NCBI RefSeq assembly: GCF_016863195.1
Contig: NZ_BOOK01000021.1
Coordinates: forward strand, 1-64,000
Origin: Paraplanobispora takensis
GTDB lineage: Bacteria; Actinomycetota; Actinomycetes; Streptosporangiales; Streptosporangiaceae
Length of the DNA stretch: 64,000 nucleotides
Direction: 5' to 3'
Each line of letters starts with the position of its first letter. The stretch's first letter is position 1. Shown here in pieces: positions 1 to 9,747 of this stretch. The translations under genes and the position numbers were made by a program. The notes below the pieces were generated by a model that was given only the letters and a program-made list of their open reading frames with translations, had not been told where the DNA came from and made no database searches.

Positions 1-264
1 ATGAATAAGTCCTGACGCGGAGAGCGGTACGGCGATGCGTACCGGGCGGGTGAGCCCACCCATCAGGCGCGTCCCCGGTGGGCCGGGTGTCGCCCACCCA
101 CGCTGCGCCGCACGGCAGCCGAACCCGGCCGCCACGCCGGAGCGCACGCAACGAAGGGTGTCGGGGATCGACGGGTGACCGACACCCTTTGCGATCGCAC
201 GGCAGGTCAGGACCGACGGCCGGCTCGGGTGCCCAGCGCGACCGGGACGCCCGCCGCGGCTGAC
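1..264. other. No supported gene
   Basis: I see no open frame with recognisable protein content here. The short frames present show only GC-biased composition. The stretch lies just upstream of a decayed transposase and may belong to the same degenerating segment. Confidence 0.5.
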
Positions 265-512
265 CGACGCCGACCTGTGGGCCGATCCGGTGCGGGTCAT
301 CGACTCCACCCTCGATCGAGTGCGGCCGCTCGCGCCCGACCGTCTACCGCTCGCAGCTGGCCGGCTGGGCCGGTTATGGCCAGTGCCGTTCCCATTCACG
401 CTGGTTTTGAGGCTGCGCCTGCATCTGCTGTGCACGCCGGCGGGCTTGCCCATCACCCGGGCACCGGCCGGCCCATCACCCGGTCATTGATCGCTTACGA
501 CCATTGACCTGC
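265..512 (+). pseudogene. IS982-family transposase remnant, frameshifted
   Basis: Joining three frames recovers consecutive transposase pieces. One frame reads DLWADPVRVIDST from about 280. The next reads IECGRSRPTVYRSQLAGWAG and then YGQCRSHSRWF. A third, after a stop and frame change near 409, reads LRLHLLCTPAGLPI. The order (V)IDS..., YGYC-like, SHSRWF, GLRLHL is what I know of actinobacterial IS982 DDE transposases. Both the start and the rest of the catalytic domain are missing, so it cannot encode a working enzyme. It probably marks an old insertion that helped decay this end of the window. Confidence 0.72.
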
Positions 513-558
513 CTTCGGATTTACTCGTCCAGCCGATAGACCCGCCCACGCCGCACGC

Positions 559-906
559 CTAACCGGCCGTGGCGCGTTCGGCATCACTCGCCGGTCGCTC
601 GGCTGTGACGATGGCGTCGAGGAGACCGGGGAAGACCTCGTCGATCTCATCGCGTCTCAGGGCGTTCATCCGTGAGGTGCCGGCGTAGTACTGCCGGATG
701 AGACCGGCCTCGCGCAGGATCCGGAAGTGGTGTGTGGCCGTGGACTTGCTCACGGGCAGGTCGAACCCGCCGCAGGCGATGTCGCCGGAGGCATCGCACA
801 ACTGCGTGACGATGCTCCGCCGTACCGGGTCGACGACGGCTTCGAGGACCCGCTGCAGCGTGATCGTCCGTACATCGGGGTGGTGGGGGATTCGGTCGGC
901 CTCCAT
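559..906 (-). CDS. ArsR/SmtB-type winged-helix regulator
   Basis: The 115-residue protein is a single winged-helix domain, a usual length for the ArsR family. Residues about 20-40 (VVDPVRRSIVTQL) match the family opening helix. KSTATHHFRILREAGLI (about 54-70) is the recognition helix-turn-helix. RQYYAGTSRMNALRRDEI forms the wing. There is no CxC metal motif, so a metal ligand is not suggested. The ATG at 906 lies only 8 bp from a large dyad (915-951), which suggests autoregulation. The diverging neighbour is a zinc-type quinone oxidoreductase fragment; ArsR regulators often sit beside such enzymes, so its original target is probably broken. Confidence 0.85.
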   Translation of the reverse strand: MEADRIPHHPDVRTITLQRVLEAVVDPVRRSIVTQLCDASGDIACGGFDLPVSKSTATHHFRILREAGLIRQYYAGTSRMNALRRDEIDEVFPGLLDAIVTAERPASDAERATAG

Positions 907-914
907 GGCCCCAT

Positions 915-951
915 AGTACGACAGCCATCAAAGTTTGATCTCCATCGTACT
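915..951. promoter_or_regulatory. Nested dyad operator upstream of the ArsR-type gene
   Basis: AGTACGA (915-921) is mirrored by TCGTACT (945-951). Inside them, ATCAAA (927-932) is mirrored by TTTGAT (934-939), with equal 5-nt gaps and the centre at 933. Two concentric perfect inverted repeats 8 bp from a regulator start are a plausible autoregulatory site. The binding protein is inferred. Confidence 0.6.
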
Positions 952-985
952 TTCGTGTTTGAGTGGATCACATTCATCACGACGT

Positions 986-1335
986 GAGGACGAGGCGGTG
1001 GGCGAGGGCGTGACCGGGTTCCGGCCCGGGGACGCGATCAGCACCGTACCGGCGTTCTCGCAGAACGACTACGGCGTCTACGCCGAGCGGGCGATCGTGC
1101 CCGCGGCGGCGGTGGTACGGCGTCCCGAGGGACTCGACGCGGTCGAGGGCGCGGCGGTGTGGATGCCGTACGTCACCGCCTACGGCGGGCTCGTGGAGGT
1201 CGGCGGAATGCGCCCCGGAGACACGGTCGTGCTGAACGCGGCGTCCAGCAGCGTCGGCCTGGCCGCCATCCGGGTCGCCGGGCGGATCGGCGCCACGCCG
1301 ATCGCCGTCACCCGCACCGTCTCGGCCCGTGACGG
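986..1335 (+). pseudogene. Truncated zinc-type quinone oxidoreductase (MDR) fragment
   Basis: About 115 residues read as the middle of a medium-chain dehydrogenase/quinone reductase. GVTGFRPGDAIST and the YGVYAERAIVPAAAVVRRPEG stretch belong to the GroES-like domain. MRPGDTVVLNAASSSVGLAAI is the start of the NADPH-binding Rossmann fold. About 60 N-terminal residues are missing, and the protein stops making sense after RTVSA, where it runs into the 3' end of the opposite-strand lipoprotein gene. Codon use stays normal, so this looks like deletion rather than gradual decay. It diverges from an ArsR-type regulator, its probable former controller. Confidence 0.8.
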
Positions 1336-1336
1336 G

Positions 1337-1927
1337 CTACTTCTCCTGCAGGTCCTCCAGCGCGAGCCGGGTCTTGCCGAAGGGGATGTACGGCGCCGCC
1401 TCCTTCGACATGTGCAGGAAGCCCACCGTGTCGGCGTCGACCCAGTAGCAGCGGGTGCCCTCGCCCTCGGCGAGGTTCTGGCAGGCGGCCGCGGCGGGGG
1501 ACACTCCGGGGCTCACCGGAACCCAGCCCGTCCTCGCCCCGGCCGGCGTGCCGGCCTTCTCGGTCAGCCAGTCCAGAGCGGCCTTGAGGTCGCTCACCTG
1601 GGCCTGGGCTCCGGTGGCGGTGACCTGCTGGCCCGCAGTGGGTCCCTCACCGCTGCGGTAGGTCACGGTCAGCTGCCGGCCGGCGGCCTTGTGGTGCGGC
1701 CCGTCCGGGACCACGGCGTCCCCCGCGGCGGGCACGACGGAGACGCGGTCCATCGTGAACAGCCTGTCGGGGAACGGCTCGGCGAAGGTGCCGGGCGCCT
1801 TCGTCTTCTCCGGGGACGCCGCGTCCGCGGTCAGGTCGGCCTCGACGGTATAGGTGCACCCCGCCAGGACGCCCGCCAGGAGCGCCGTCAGGGAGATTCT
1901 CGCGATGTTCACCCTCTGAGGATCCAC
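1337..1927 (-). CDS. Putative secreted lipoprotein, function unknown
   Basis: The 196-residue product starts with a short basic stretch, a hydrophobic core and a lipobox (LAGVLAGC, Cys about residue 24), so it should be lipid-anchored outside the membrane. The mature part has no family I recognise. It includes one pair of Cys (ACQN... TRCYW) that could form a disulfide. A GTG at 1912 is an alternative start five codons on; neither has a strong ribosome site. Its 3' end abuts the truncated dehydrogenase, so the downstream context is rearranged, but the frame itself looks complete. Confidence 0.7.
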   Translation of the reverse strand: MDPQRVNIARISLTALLAGVLAGCTYTVEADLTADAASPEKTKAPGTFAEPFPDRLFTMDRVSVVPAAGDAVVPDGPHHKAAGRQLTVTYRSGEGPTAGQQVTATGAQAQVSDLKAALDWLTEKAGTPAGARTGWVPVSPGVSPAAAACQNLAEGEGTRCYWVDADTVGFLHMSKEAAPYIPFGKTRLALEDLQEK

Positions 1928-1962
1928 CGGCGGGCTTGCGTGCCACTTGGAACCCTCTGGTA

Positions 1963-2006
1963 ACGGGCGGACCCCGGCTCCCCTCGGGGAGCCGGGGTCC
2001 GCCCGT
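1963..2006 (-). terminator. Perfect 21-bp hairpin after rlmN
   Basis: Arms 1963-1983 and 1986-2006 are exact reverse complements with a 2-nt loop, 12 nt past the rlmN stop. There is no long T tract, only TTACC on the minus strand. It is likely the rlmN terminator and would also insulate the lipoprotein gene beyond. Confidence 0.8.
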
Positions 2007-2018
2007 CGTCCGGGACCG

Positions 2019-3143
2019 CTATTCGGCGGCGGCGAGCTGGCCGCAGGCGCCGTCGATCTCGCGGCCGCGGGTGTCGCGGACCGTGACCGGGATGCCGTGG
2101 TACTCCAGGCGGCGGACGAAGGCCCGCTCGTCCTCGGGGCGCGAGGCCGTCCACTTGGAGCCGGGCGTGGGGTTGAGCGGGATCAGGTTGACGTGCACGA
2201 GCTTGTTCCTGACGAGCTTGCCGAGCAGGTCGGCCCGCCACTCCTGGTCGTTGATGTCCTTGATCAGGGCGTACTCGATGGAGACGCGGCGCTTGGTCTT
2301 CGCCGCGTAGTCCCAGGCGGCGGCCAGGACCTCGGAGACCTTCCAGCGGGTGTTGATCGGCACCAGGGTGTCGCGGAGCTCGTCGTCGGGGGCGTGCAGG
2401 GACAGCGCCAGCGTCACCGGCAGTCCCTCGTCGGCGAGCTTGCCGATCGCGGGGACCAGGCCGACCGTGGAGACGGTGACCCCGCGGGCGGAGATGCCCA
2501 GGCCGGAGGGCGAGGGCTCGACCAGCCGGCGGACGGCGCCGATCACGGCCTTGTAGTTGGCCAGCGGCTCGCCCATGCCCATGAAGACCACGTTGCTGAC
2601 CCGGCCGGGACCGCCGGGCACCTCGCCGGCGGCCAGCGCCCGGGCGCCGGCGACGACCTGCTCGACGATCTCGGCCGTCGACATGTTGCGGGTCAGCCCC
2701 GCCTGGCCGGTGGCGCAGAACGGGCAGTTCATGCCGCAGCCCGCCTGGGAGGACACGCACATCGTGGTGCGGTCGGTGTAGCGCATGAGCACCGACTCCA
2801 CCAGTGCGCCGTCGAACAGCCGCCACAGCGTCTTGCGGGTGGTGCCGCCGTCGCTGGTCAGCTCCCGTACGGGGGTCAGGAGCGTGGGGAACAGGGCGGT
2901 CCCGAGCTTCTCGCGCGCCGCGGCGGGCAGGTCTGTCATCGTCGCCGGGTCGCCGTTGAGCTTGTCGAAGTAGTGCTTGGAGAGCTGGTCGGCGCGGAAG
3001 GGCTTCTCGCCCAGCTCGACGACGGCCGCCCGGCGCTCGGCCATGGTGAGGTCGGCCAGGTGGCGCGCGGGCTTGGCCCGGCGGGGCGCCACGAAGGTGA
3101 GCTGGCCGGGAGCGGGGGTCCCGGTCGGGCTGGCAGTCGACAC
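2019..3143 (-). CDS. Dual-specificity 23S rRNA/tRNA A2-methyltransferase RlmN
   Basis: This radical-SAM enzyme methylates C2 of A2503 in 23S rRNA and A37 in some tRNAs. The 374-residue product has the cluster motif CGMNCPFC preceded by CVSSQAG. Further on are [24 protein letters not shown] and [15 protein letters not shown]-terminal Cys in GACGQL would be one of the two catalytic cysteines. I chose the GTG at 3143 because GAGAGAAGG lies about 7 nt upstream and it gives the usual family length; the frame stays open 46 codons further upstream but would overlap the divergent gene. In many actinomycetes rlmN follows cdsA directly; here a gene on the other strand separates them. Confidence 0.95.
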   Translation of the reverse strand: MSTASPTGTPAPGQLTFVAPRRAKPARHLADLTMAERRAAVVELGEKPFRADQLSKHYFDKLNGDPATMTDLPAAAREKLGTALFPTLLTPVRELTSDGGTTRKTLWRLFDGALVESVLMRYTDRTTMCVSSQAGCGMNCPFCATGQAGLTRNMSTAEIVEQVVAGARALAAGEVPGGPGRVSNVVFMGMGEPLANYKAVIGAVRRLVEPSPSGLGISARGVTVSTVGLVPAIGKLADEGLPVTLALSLHAPDDELRDTLVPINTRWKVSEVLAAAWDYAAKTKRRVSIEYALIKDINDQEWRADLLGKLVRNKLVHVNLIPLNPTPGSKWTASRPEDERAFVRRLEYHGIPVTVRDTRGREIDGACGQLAAAE

Positions 3144-3216
3144 GTCCGAAGCCTTCTCTCGACGATTGTGCGAATACTCGAAGCGGCACCCGGCCCTTGA
3201 TCTAAAGTCCGGATGT

Positions 3217-4296
3217 ATGGCGACATTCCGCTCCACGGGTGAGCGGGGAGACGGCGTCGAGGTCGTGCTCACCGACGTCAATCCCTACGGAAGCCGGACC
3301 CTGGTGGTCGAGCGCGACGAGATTTCCTCGGTAGCTTACCTGTGCGAACCCACGGGGGCGGTGCACGGAGCGGTCTGGCTGGCCAACCACGCCCCGGCCC
3401 CGCCGGCGATCGATCTCAACCGCCTGAACTCCGGCCGCCCCCCGGTGGCGCCCCGGGCCAACACCCGGCACCCCTCCGGCCGGCCGCCGCTGGGCACGCT
3501 GCGGCCGCTCTGGTTCGAGGAGGGCGACGGCGTCGCCCTGTACGAGAACGACGAACTGCTCGCGGTCATTCCTGGCTGGGCGGACATGACCAGGGCCATG
3601 CCCGGCTACTCCCGCGACGCCATCGGCGAGACCCCGTTCGCGTGGTCGCTGGAGGAGGCCCGCGAAGGGCTGGCCCCCCGGCTGGCCAAGGCCCGCTCCT
3701 ACTGGGAATGGCGCGGCGGCGACGGCGCGTGGGCGTCGTTCCAGCAGTTCGTGATGGGGCACCTGGACCGGGCCGTGGGGTCGGCGGGCCGGTTCTGGGA
3801 CGCGGGCGGCGGGCGGCTGCCGACCGTGGGGATCACCGAGCGGCCCCCGGAGCGCAGCCGCCGGTACACCATCCTGTCCACGGTCGGGATGAGCTGCCAG
3901 CGCATGCCCACCGTGGAGCAGTACATCGACCGGCCGGACGCCTACGCCCGGGTCGAGCTCGCCGTGGCCACCCCCGGCGACCCGCGGGACGCGGCCCGGC
4001 TGTTCATGTGGCTGGGCCAGTATCCGTGGCACTCGGTCACCTGGCTCGGCCACGGCCACACGGCCCGGTGGTACCACCGGCCGGAGACCTTCCCGCTCGG
4101 TTCCGCCTACAGCGGCGTCATCCTGCTCGCCGGACTGCCCGGCCTGCCCGACCCGTCCGGTTTCACCTTCGGCGGCGACGCCGTGCAGTGGCTGTGGCTG
4201 GTGCCCGTCACCGCCGAGGAGCTGGAGACGGCGGCGCATGACTATCGGGAGTTGCTCCCCCTGCTGTCGGCCGACCGTCTCATCCGGGCCTCCTAG
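3217..4296 (+). CDS. SUFU (suppressor of fused)-domain protein
   Basis: This is a 359-residue cytoplasmic protein. The C-terminal half (about residues 180-355) carries SUFU-type features: a [15 protein letters not shown] core, [16 protein letters not shown], and [20 protein letters not shown] followed by [11 protein letters not shown]. Bacterial SUFU-domain proteins often act as immunity proteins in polymorphic toxin systems, but no toxin gene lies nearby, so no role is claimed. The N-terminal 170 residues are unfamiliar to me. The start is the ATG at 3217, with 73 bp to the divergent rlmN start. It converges on cdsA with a 28-bp gap. Confidence 0.75.
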   Translation: MATFRSTGERGDGVEVVLTDVNPYGSRTLVVERDEISSVAYLCEPTGAVHGAVWLANHAPAPPAIDLNRLNSGRPPVAPRANTRHPSGRPPLGTLRPLWFEEGDGVALYENDELLAVIPGWADMTRAMPGYSRDAIGETPFAWSLEEAREGLAPRLAKARSYWEWRGGDGAWASFQQFVMGHLDRAVGSAGRFWDAGGGRLPTVGITERPPERSRRYTILSTVGMSCQRMPTVEQYIDRPDAYARVELAVATPGDPRDAARLFMWLGQYPWHSVTWLGHGHTARWYHRPETFPLGSAYSGVILLAGLPGLPDPSGFTFGGDAVQWLWLVPVTAEELETAAHDYRELLPLLSADRLIRAS

Positions 4297-4324
4297 GAGA
4301 GGCCCGACGGGACCGCGGCCGGGC

Positions 4325-5218
4325 TCACGCCAGCAGGCTCAGCAGCGCCCAGACCGGGACCACCGCGGCGACCAGAGAGTCGAGGCGGTCCATCATCCCG
4401 CCGTGGCCCGGCAGCACGCTGCTCATGTCCTTGATCCCGAGATCCCGCTTGATGACCGACTCGACCAGGTCGCCGAGCGTGGCGAGGACAACGACGACCA
4501 CGCCGATCAGCACGCCCTTCCAGATCTCGGTCTCCAGCAGCCACACCGTCAGCCAGCCGCCCACGGCCATGCAGGCCAGCGCCGAACCGGCGAAGCCCTC
4601 CCAGGTCTTCTTCGGGCTGATCACCGGGGACATCTTGTGCCTGCCGAACAGGACCCCGGCGGCGTACCCGCCGATGTCGCTGGCGACGGTGGTCGCGATG
4701 AAGACCACCACCCGGTCCGGCCCCTGATCCTGGGCGAGCATGAGCGCCACGAACCCGGCCAGCATCGCCGGGTAGACCGTGACCAGGATCGTCGCGGTGA
4801 CGTCGCGGACGTAGCCGTCCGTCCCCCGGAACATCCGCCAGATCATCAGCCCCACGACGACCGTCGCGAAGATCGCGAGCAGCCAGCCGGGCCCGCCCCA
4901 GTAGGCGCCGGCGAGCATGGCCGTCATCCCGGCGAGCGCGGGGATCAGCGGGACGCCGATCTGCCTGCTCGCGAACGCCTGGACGAGTTCCGACACCCCG
5001 ACGCCGACCGCCGCGATCACCACGGCGAGGAAGAGCTCCTTGACCGTGTAGAGGGAGCCGATGACGGCCGCTCCCAGGCCCACGCCCACCGCGATCGCGG
5101 CGGGGAGATTCCGTCCTGTACGGCTAGCGCCCGCCGCTGGTTCCACTGGTCCCACTCTCGTACGAAAAATCCTTGTCCCGCGCGGCCGAGACCACGCGGG
5201 ACAAGGACCGTTGCTCAC
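4325..5218 (-). CDS. Phosphatidate cytidylyltransferase
   Basis: The enzyme makes CDP-diacylglycerol from phosphatidate and CTP, the branch point to membrane phospholipids. The 297-residue protein has about eight hydrophobic helices. It ends with the complete family signature: SVIKRD, then IKD, then [12 protein letters not shown] (about residues 255-285). SPKKTWEG is the other conserved loop. The GTG at 5218 overlaps the frr stop (GTGA), which implies coupling, though an internal start about 25-35 codons later is possible because the first 35 residues are not conserved-looking. Confidence 0.94.
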   Translation of the reverse strand: MSNGPCPAWSRPRGTRIFRTRVGPVEPAAGASRTGRNLPAAIAVGVGLGAAVIGSLYTVKELFLAVVIAAVGVGVSELVQAFASRQIGVPLIPALAGMTAMLAGAYWGGPGWLLAIFATVVVGLMIWRMFRGTDGYVRDVTATILVTVYPAMLAGFVALMLAQDQGPDRVVVFIATTVASDIGGYAAGVLFGRHKMSPVISPKKTWEGFAGSALACMAVGGWLTVWLLETEIWKGVLIGVVVVVLATLGDLVESVIKRDLGIKDMSSVLPGHGGMMDRLDSLVAAVVPVWALLSLLA

Positions 5219-5772
5219 ACTTCGAGCAGCTCGGCTTCCTTGTGCTTGAGCAGCTCATCGATCTTGGCGACGTGCTTCTGGGTGAGGTCGTCGAGCTCCT
5301 TCTCGGCGCGACGCACCTCGTCCTCGCCGGCCTCGCCGTCCTTGACCATCTTGTCGAGGGTCTCCTTGGCGTGGCGGCGGATGTTGCGCACCGAGACCCT
5401 GGACTGCTCGGCCTTGGTGCGGGCCACCTTGATGTACTCCTTGCGGCGCTCCTCCGACAGCTCGGGGAAGGCCACGCGGATGACCTGACCGTCGTTGCCC
5501 GGGTTGACGCCCAGGTCGGAGTCTCGGATGGCACGCTCGATCGCGGCCATCGACCCCTTGTCGTAGGGCTGGATGATGACCATGCGAGCCTCGGGGACGT
5601 GGAACGAGGCCAGCTGCTGAATGGGGGTGGGCGTCCCGTAGTACTCAGCGTTGATCTTGTTGAACATGGACGGGGTGACGCGGCCCGTGCGGATGCCGGC
5701 GAAGTCGTCCTTCGCCACCGCGACGGCCTTGTCCATCTTTTCCTCGGCTTCGAGGAGGGTTTCGTCGATCAC
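5215..5772 (-). CDS. Ribosome recycling factor
   Basis: The 185-residue length is exact for the family. It splits post-termination ribosomes together with EF-G. The N terminus ([13 protein letters not shown]) and [11 protein letters not shown] start the three-helix bundle. [12 protein letters not shown] and IQPYDKGSM come from the second domain. The long C-terminal helices ([20 protein letters not shown]) complete it. The GTG at 5772 has GGGAG about 6 nt upstream. It lies in the usual pyrH-frr-cdsA order. Confidence 0.97.
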   Translation of the reverse strand: MIDETLLEAEEKMDKAVAVAKDDFAGIRTGRVTPSMFNKINAEYYGTPTPIQQLASFHVPEARMVIIQPYDKGSMAAIERAIRDSDLGVNPGNDGQVIRVAFPELSEERRKEYIKVARTKAEQSRVSVRNIRRHAKETLDKMVKDGEAGEDEVRRAEKELDDLTQKHVAKIDELLKHKEAELLEV

Positions 5773-5862
5773 AGCGGCTCCCTGTCTTCTACGTCACTCA
5801 CCGTTCCCGCGCGCTTCACGGGCCGCTCGCCGCGTACCGCTCCGCTCCGTCAGGTTCGCGTC

Positions 5863-6675
<813 letters not shown>

Positions 6676-6681
6676 TTAAGA

Positions 6682-7515
6682 CTAAGCCTGGCCCACCTTG
6701 AAGCGGACGAAGGCCTGGACCTTCACGCCGTTCTCGTCGGCGTACTTCTCCACGGACTTCTTGTTGTCCTTGACGAACGCCTGCTGGAGCAGGGTGAAGT
6801 CGCGGTACCAGCCGTTGACGCGACCGTCGACGATCTTGGCGATGGCGGCCTCGGGCTTGCCCTCCTCGCGGGTCATCTCCTCGAAGAGCGCGCGCTCCTT
6901 CTCGATGACGTCGGCGGGGACCTGCTCGGCGGTGAGGTACTTCGGAGCCATCGCGGCGGCGTGCTGCGCGATGTCCTTGGCGACCTCGGCGTTGGCGGTG
7001 TCGAGCTGCACCAGAACGCCGACCGTCGGCGGGAGCTGCGGGTCGCTCTTGTGCATGTAGGCGCCGACGTAGCCGCCCTCCAGGAGAGCGAAGCGGCGGA
7101 TCTCGATCTTCTCGCCGAGCGCGGCGTTCGCCTCGTCGAGCAGCTCCTTGACGCTCTTGCCCTCGAGCTGCGACTCGAGCAGGGTCGGCACGTCGGCCGG
7201 CTTGCTCGCGAGGATGTGCCCGACGACCTGGGCCGCGAGCTCCTGGAAGCGCTCGCCCTTGGCGACGAAGTCGGTCTCGCAGTTGAGCTCGAGCAGCGCG
7301 GCGGCGGACTCGTCGTCCTGCTTCAGGGCGACGAGGCCGTTGGAGGCGGTGCGGGCCTCACGCTTGCCGACGTCCTTGGCGCCCTTGAGGCGCAGGAGCT
7401 CGACGGCGCGGTCGAAATCGCCCTCGGCCTCCTCCAGCGCCTTCTTGCAGTCCATCATCCCGGCCGCGGTCAGCTCACGAAGCCGCTTGACGTCGGCCAT
7501 GTTCACGGAAGCCAT
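6682..7515 (-). CDS. Elongation factor Ts
   Basis: This is the nucleotide exchange factor for EF-Tu. The product is 277 residues. The N-terminal UBA-like domain (DVKRLRELTAAGMMDCKKALEEAEGD contains the hallmark TGAG/AGMMDCK loop) is followed by the core with LLELNCETDFVAK. The ATG at 7515 has GAGGAAAAG upstream and gives the standard actinobacterial length; an upstream extension in the same frame is not credible. It is separated from rpsB by 144 nt and is part of the same transcription unit by convention. Confidence 0.96.
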   Translation of the reverse strand: MASVNMADVKRLRELTAAGMMDCKKALEEAEGDFDRAVELLRLKGAKDVGKREARTASNGLVALKQDDESAAALLELNCETDFVAKGERFQELAAQVVGHILASKPADVPTLLESQLEGKSVKELLDEANAALGEKIEIRRFALLEGGYVGAYMHKSDPQLPPTVGVLVQLDTANAEVAKDIAQHAAAMAPKYLTAEQVPADVIEKERALFEEMTREEGKPEAAIAKIVDGRVNGWYRDFTLLQQAFVKDNKKSVEKYADENGVKVQAFVRFKVGQA

Positions 7516-7659
7516 TGTCTTTTCCTCGTGGGAATCATCACCGATCCCGGAAGTCGGCACGGATCGGTGTCTGGGTGGATCGGGCGGGTGCGCCGTGACG
7601 GGCGCACCCACCCGGAAGGAGCCTTGCGGATCGTACGGCCTGCGCCGTACGAGGGGAGG

Positions 7660-8610
7660 CTAGGCCTGCTCGGCGTCGTCGGCCTGAGCGGTCTCGGCCT
7701 CGGCGTCGTTCTCGGCGACCGGGGCGGCCTCGGCAGCCTCAGTGGCCTCAGGAGCCTCGGTGACCTCAGTGACCTCAGGGGCCTCGGTGACCTCAGCGGC
7801 CGGGGCCTCCGCGGCCGGAGCGGCCGAGCCCTCGAGGAGCTCCTGCTCCCACTCGGCCAGCGGCTCGGCGCCACCGGCGACGGCCGGCTTGTCGTCGCCG
7901 CCGCGACCGGCGCCGGCGCGGGCCATCAGGCCGGCGGCGACGGCGTCGGCGACCACGCGGGTCAGCAGGCCGACGGCGCGGATGGCGTCGTCGTTACCCG
8001 GGATCGGGTAGTCGACCTCGTCCGGGTCGCAGTTGGTGTCGAGGATCGCGACGACCGGGATGTTGAGCTTGCGGGCCTCGCTGATCCCGATGTGCTCCTT
8101 CTTGGTGTCGACGACCCACACCGCGCTGGGCACGCGGGACATGTCGCGGATACCGCCGAGGGTGCGCTCCAGCTTCTCCTTCTCACGACGGCGCATGAGG
8201 AGCTCCTTCTTGGTGAGCCCCGACGCCGCGACGTTGTCGAAGTCGAGCTCCTCGAGCTCCTTCAGACGCTGCAGCCGCTTGTGCACGGTGGAGAAGTTGG
8301 TGAGCATGCCACCCAGCCAGCGCTGGTTGACGTACGGCATGCCGACGCGGGCGGCCTGCTCGGCGATGGCCTCCTGCGCCTGCTTCTTCGTGCCGATGAA
8401 CATGATCGTGCCGCCGTGCGCGACGGTCTCCTTGACGAAGTCGTAGGCACGGTCGATGTACGACAGCGACTTCTGCAGGTCGATGATGTAGATGCCGTTG
8501 CGCTCGGTGAAGATGAAGCGCTTCATCTTCGGGTTCCAGCGACGGGTCTGGTGACCGAAGTGAACGCCGCTCTCAAGGAGCTGTCGCATGGTGACGACGG
8601 GGGTGGACAT
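7660..8610 (-). CDS. Small ribosomal subunit protein uS2
   Basis: The 316-residue S2 protein starts at the ATG at 8610, with GGAGG 8 nt upstream. The body has [62 protein letters not shown], and [22 protein letters not shown] split across the family core. Residues past about 245 form an Ala/Glu/Thr/Val-rich tail with repeats such as [15 protein letters not shown], a long acidic extension relative to the E. coli protein, which lengthens S2 to beyond 300 residues. Such tails occur in actinobacteria. It is first in the rpsB-tsf unit. Confidence 0.97.
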   Translation of the reverse strand: MSTPVVTMRQLLESGVHFGHQTRRWNPKMKRFIFTERNGIYIIDLQKSLSYIDRAYDFVKETVAHGGTIMFIGTKKQAQEAIAEQAARVGMPYVNQRWLGGMLTNFSTVHKRLQRLKELEELDFDNVAASGLTKKELLMRRREKEKLERTLGGIRDMSRVPSAVWVVDTKKEHIGISEARKLNIPVVAILDTNCDPDEVDYPIPGNDDAIRAVGLLTRVVADAVAAGLMARAGAGRGGDDKPAVAGGAEPLAEWEQELLEGSAAPAAEAPAAEVTEAPEVTEVTEAPEATEAAEAAPVAENDAEAETAQADDAEQA

Positions 8611-8914
8611 GTGATTGTCCTCCAGGTCGGGGCACCCGTGATCGGATGCGTTTCGGTTGGCGCGGCGGCCCTCGGCCGCCACCCTGATGCCCCCGGATCA
8701 CTCCCGCCGAGTCATGGACCCGGACCGAGGGAGCGACCCCTGAGGGGGCATGCGAAGTCGGCCCGCCAGTGACAGGCCATCGGAAATTGTACCCGTAGCG
8801 GCACCTCCGGCCGACCTTCCGGGGCCGGGCCACGCCCGGCGCCCCCGGAACGCCCGGCCCCGGCTCCCGCGGAAGCGGCCCCGGGGCGCCCTCCCGGAAC
8901 GAGCCGGGGCGCCC
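8611..8914 (-). promoter_or_regulatory. rpsB upstream/leader region
   Basis: This 304-bp gap between rpsB and the regulator gene should hold the rpsB promoter and leader. A 7-bp hairpin (8664-8670 with 8674-8680, 3-nt loop) lies 54-70 nt before the start codon and could be part of an S2-responsive leader; that role is inference. I could not fix a -10/-35 pair. Confidence 0.4.
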
Positions 8915-9625
8915 TTAGAGCGATCCTTCGCCGTCCCTGATGTCCGCGGTGTTCGCGGTGTTCCCGGTGTTCCCGGTGTTCCCGGTGTTCGCGGCGGAGG
9001 AGGGCTCCCCGTGGTCCTCGGAGGGCAGCCCGTGCGGCCGCCGTTCGGCGCGGGGGAACACCGAGACCTGCGCCTCGGCGATCCTCGCGCCCGGAGGGGC
9101 CTGACTCCGGTCCCGGACGCTGACCCGGTAGGGATCGATGAGCTCGTCGATCCGCCGGATCAGCTCTTTCAGCTCGGCGGCGTCGACGAACAGCACGGAG
9201 CGGGCGAACGTGCTCGCGTCCCGCCACTCCTGCGGCTCCCGGTCGAAGTTCTCCAGCGCGCGCTTCGCCTCGGCCGCCGCCTCGTCGCGGACGAGGTTGA
9301 TCAGCACGTTCTTCGCCGCCCGCACCTCGGGCTGGTCGTCGACGTCGGGACTGACGGTCCAGCTCGTCCTGACGCGCCGCCACACCCGCTCACGGCCGTC
9401 GCCGCGCGGCGGCGCGTCCTCGACGAAGCCGTACTTGGCCAGCATGCGCAGGTGGTAGCTCGCCGCGCTCGGCGTGACTCCGACGACCTCGGCGACCTCC
9501 GTGGCGGTGGAGGTGCCGTCCGTCTGGATCTTGTTCAGGATGGCGAGCCGGGCGGGATGGGCCAGCGCCCGCATCGCCCGGGGATCGCTGAGCTCCCGCT
9601 CCTCCCTGCGCTTCTCCTCGGCCAT
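8915..9625 (-). CDS. ArsR-type winged-helix regulator of the adjacent MFS gene
   Basis: The 236-residue protein begins at the ATG at 9625. Residues about 12-75 form the winged-helix domain: RAMRALAHPARLAILNKI, STATEVAEVVGVTPSAASYHLRML as the helix-turn-helix, then a wing ending in GRERVWRR. The middle part (about 90-190) is helical and resembles the C-terminal region of the 'HTH_20' group of ArsR-like regulators. The last 20 residues are a low-complexity Asn-Thr-Gly repeat. It diverges from an MFS exporter, and three palindromes lie between them, so it most likely represses both genes until a drug-like ligand binds. Confidence 0.85.
   Translation of the reverse strand: MAEEKRREERELSDPRAMRALAHPARLAILNKIQTDGTSTATEVAEVVGVTPSAASYHLRMLAKYGFVEDAPPRGDGRERVWRRVRTSWTVSPDVDDQPEVRAAKNVLINLVRDEAAAEAKRALENFDREPQEWRDASTFARSVLFVDAAELKELIRRIDELIDPYRVSVRDRSQAPPGARIAEAQVSVFPRAERRPHGLPSEDHGEPSSAANTGNTGNTGNTANTADIRDGEGSL
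8942..8995. repeat. Six 9-bp tandem units inside the regulator gene
   Basis: Six units of consensus GTTCCCGGT (variants GTCCGCGGT, GTTCGCGGT, GTTCGCGGC) lie head to tail. Because the unit is 9 bp, copy-number change keeps the frame and only adds or removes Asn-Thr-Gly/Ala triplets near the C terminus. Confidence 0.9.
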
Positions 9626-9667
9626 ACGCAGACCGTACCCGCTCCGGGCCGCACCCGCTCCCAGATG

Positions 9668-9727
9668 TGAAGCATTGCCTTCACAACTCTGAAGGGTTAC
9701 CTTCATACATATGAAGCGAATCCTTCA
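9668..9727. promoter_or_regulatory. Three phased operator palindromes, TGAAG-N6-CTTCA
   Basis: Identical arms occur at 9668-9683, 9690-9705 and 9712-9727. The start-to-start spacing is exactly 22 bp twice, about two helical turns, so bound dimers would sit on one DNA face. The array fills the gap between the divergent regulator (start 9625) and MFS gene (start 9748). It probably covers both promoters. Confidence 0.85.
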
Positions 9728-9747
9728 GAAAGGCGTGTGAGGTTCCG

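Noticed and set aside
8942-8995. Short tandem repeats as a CRISPR array
   Set aside because: Units are 9 bp with no spacers and lie inside a coding frame.
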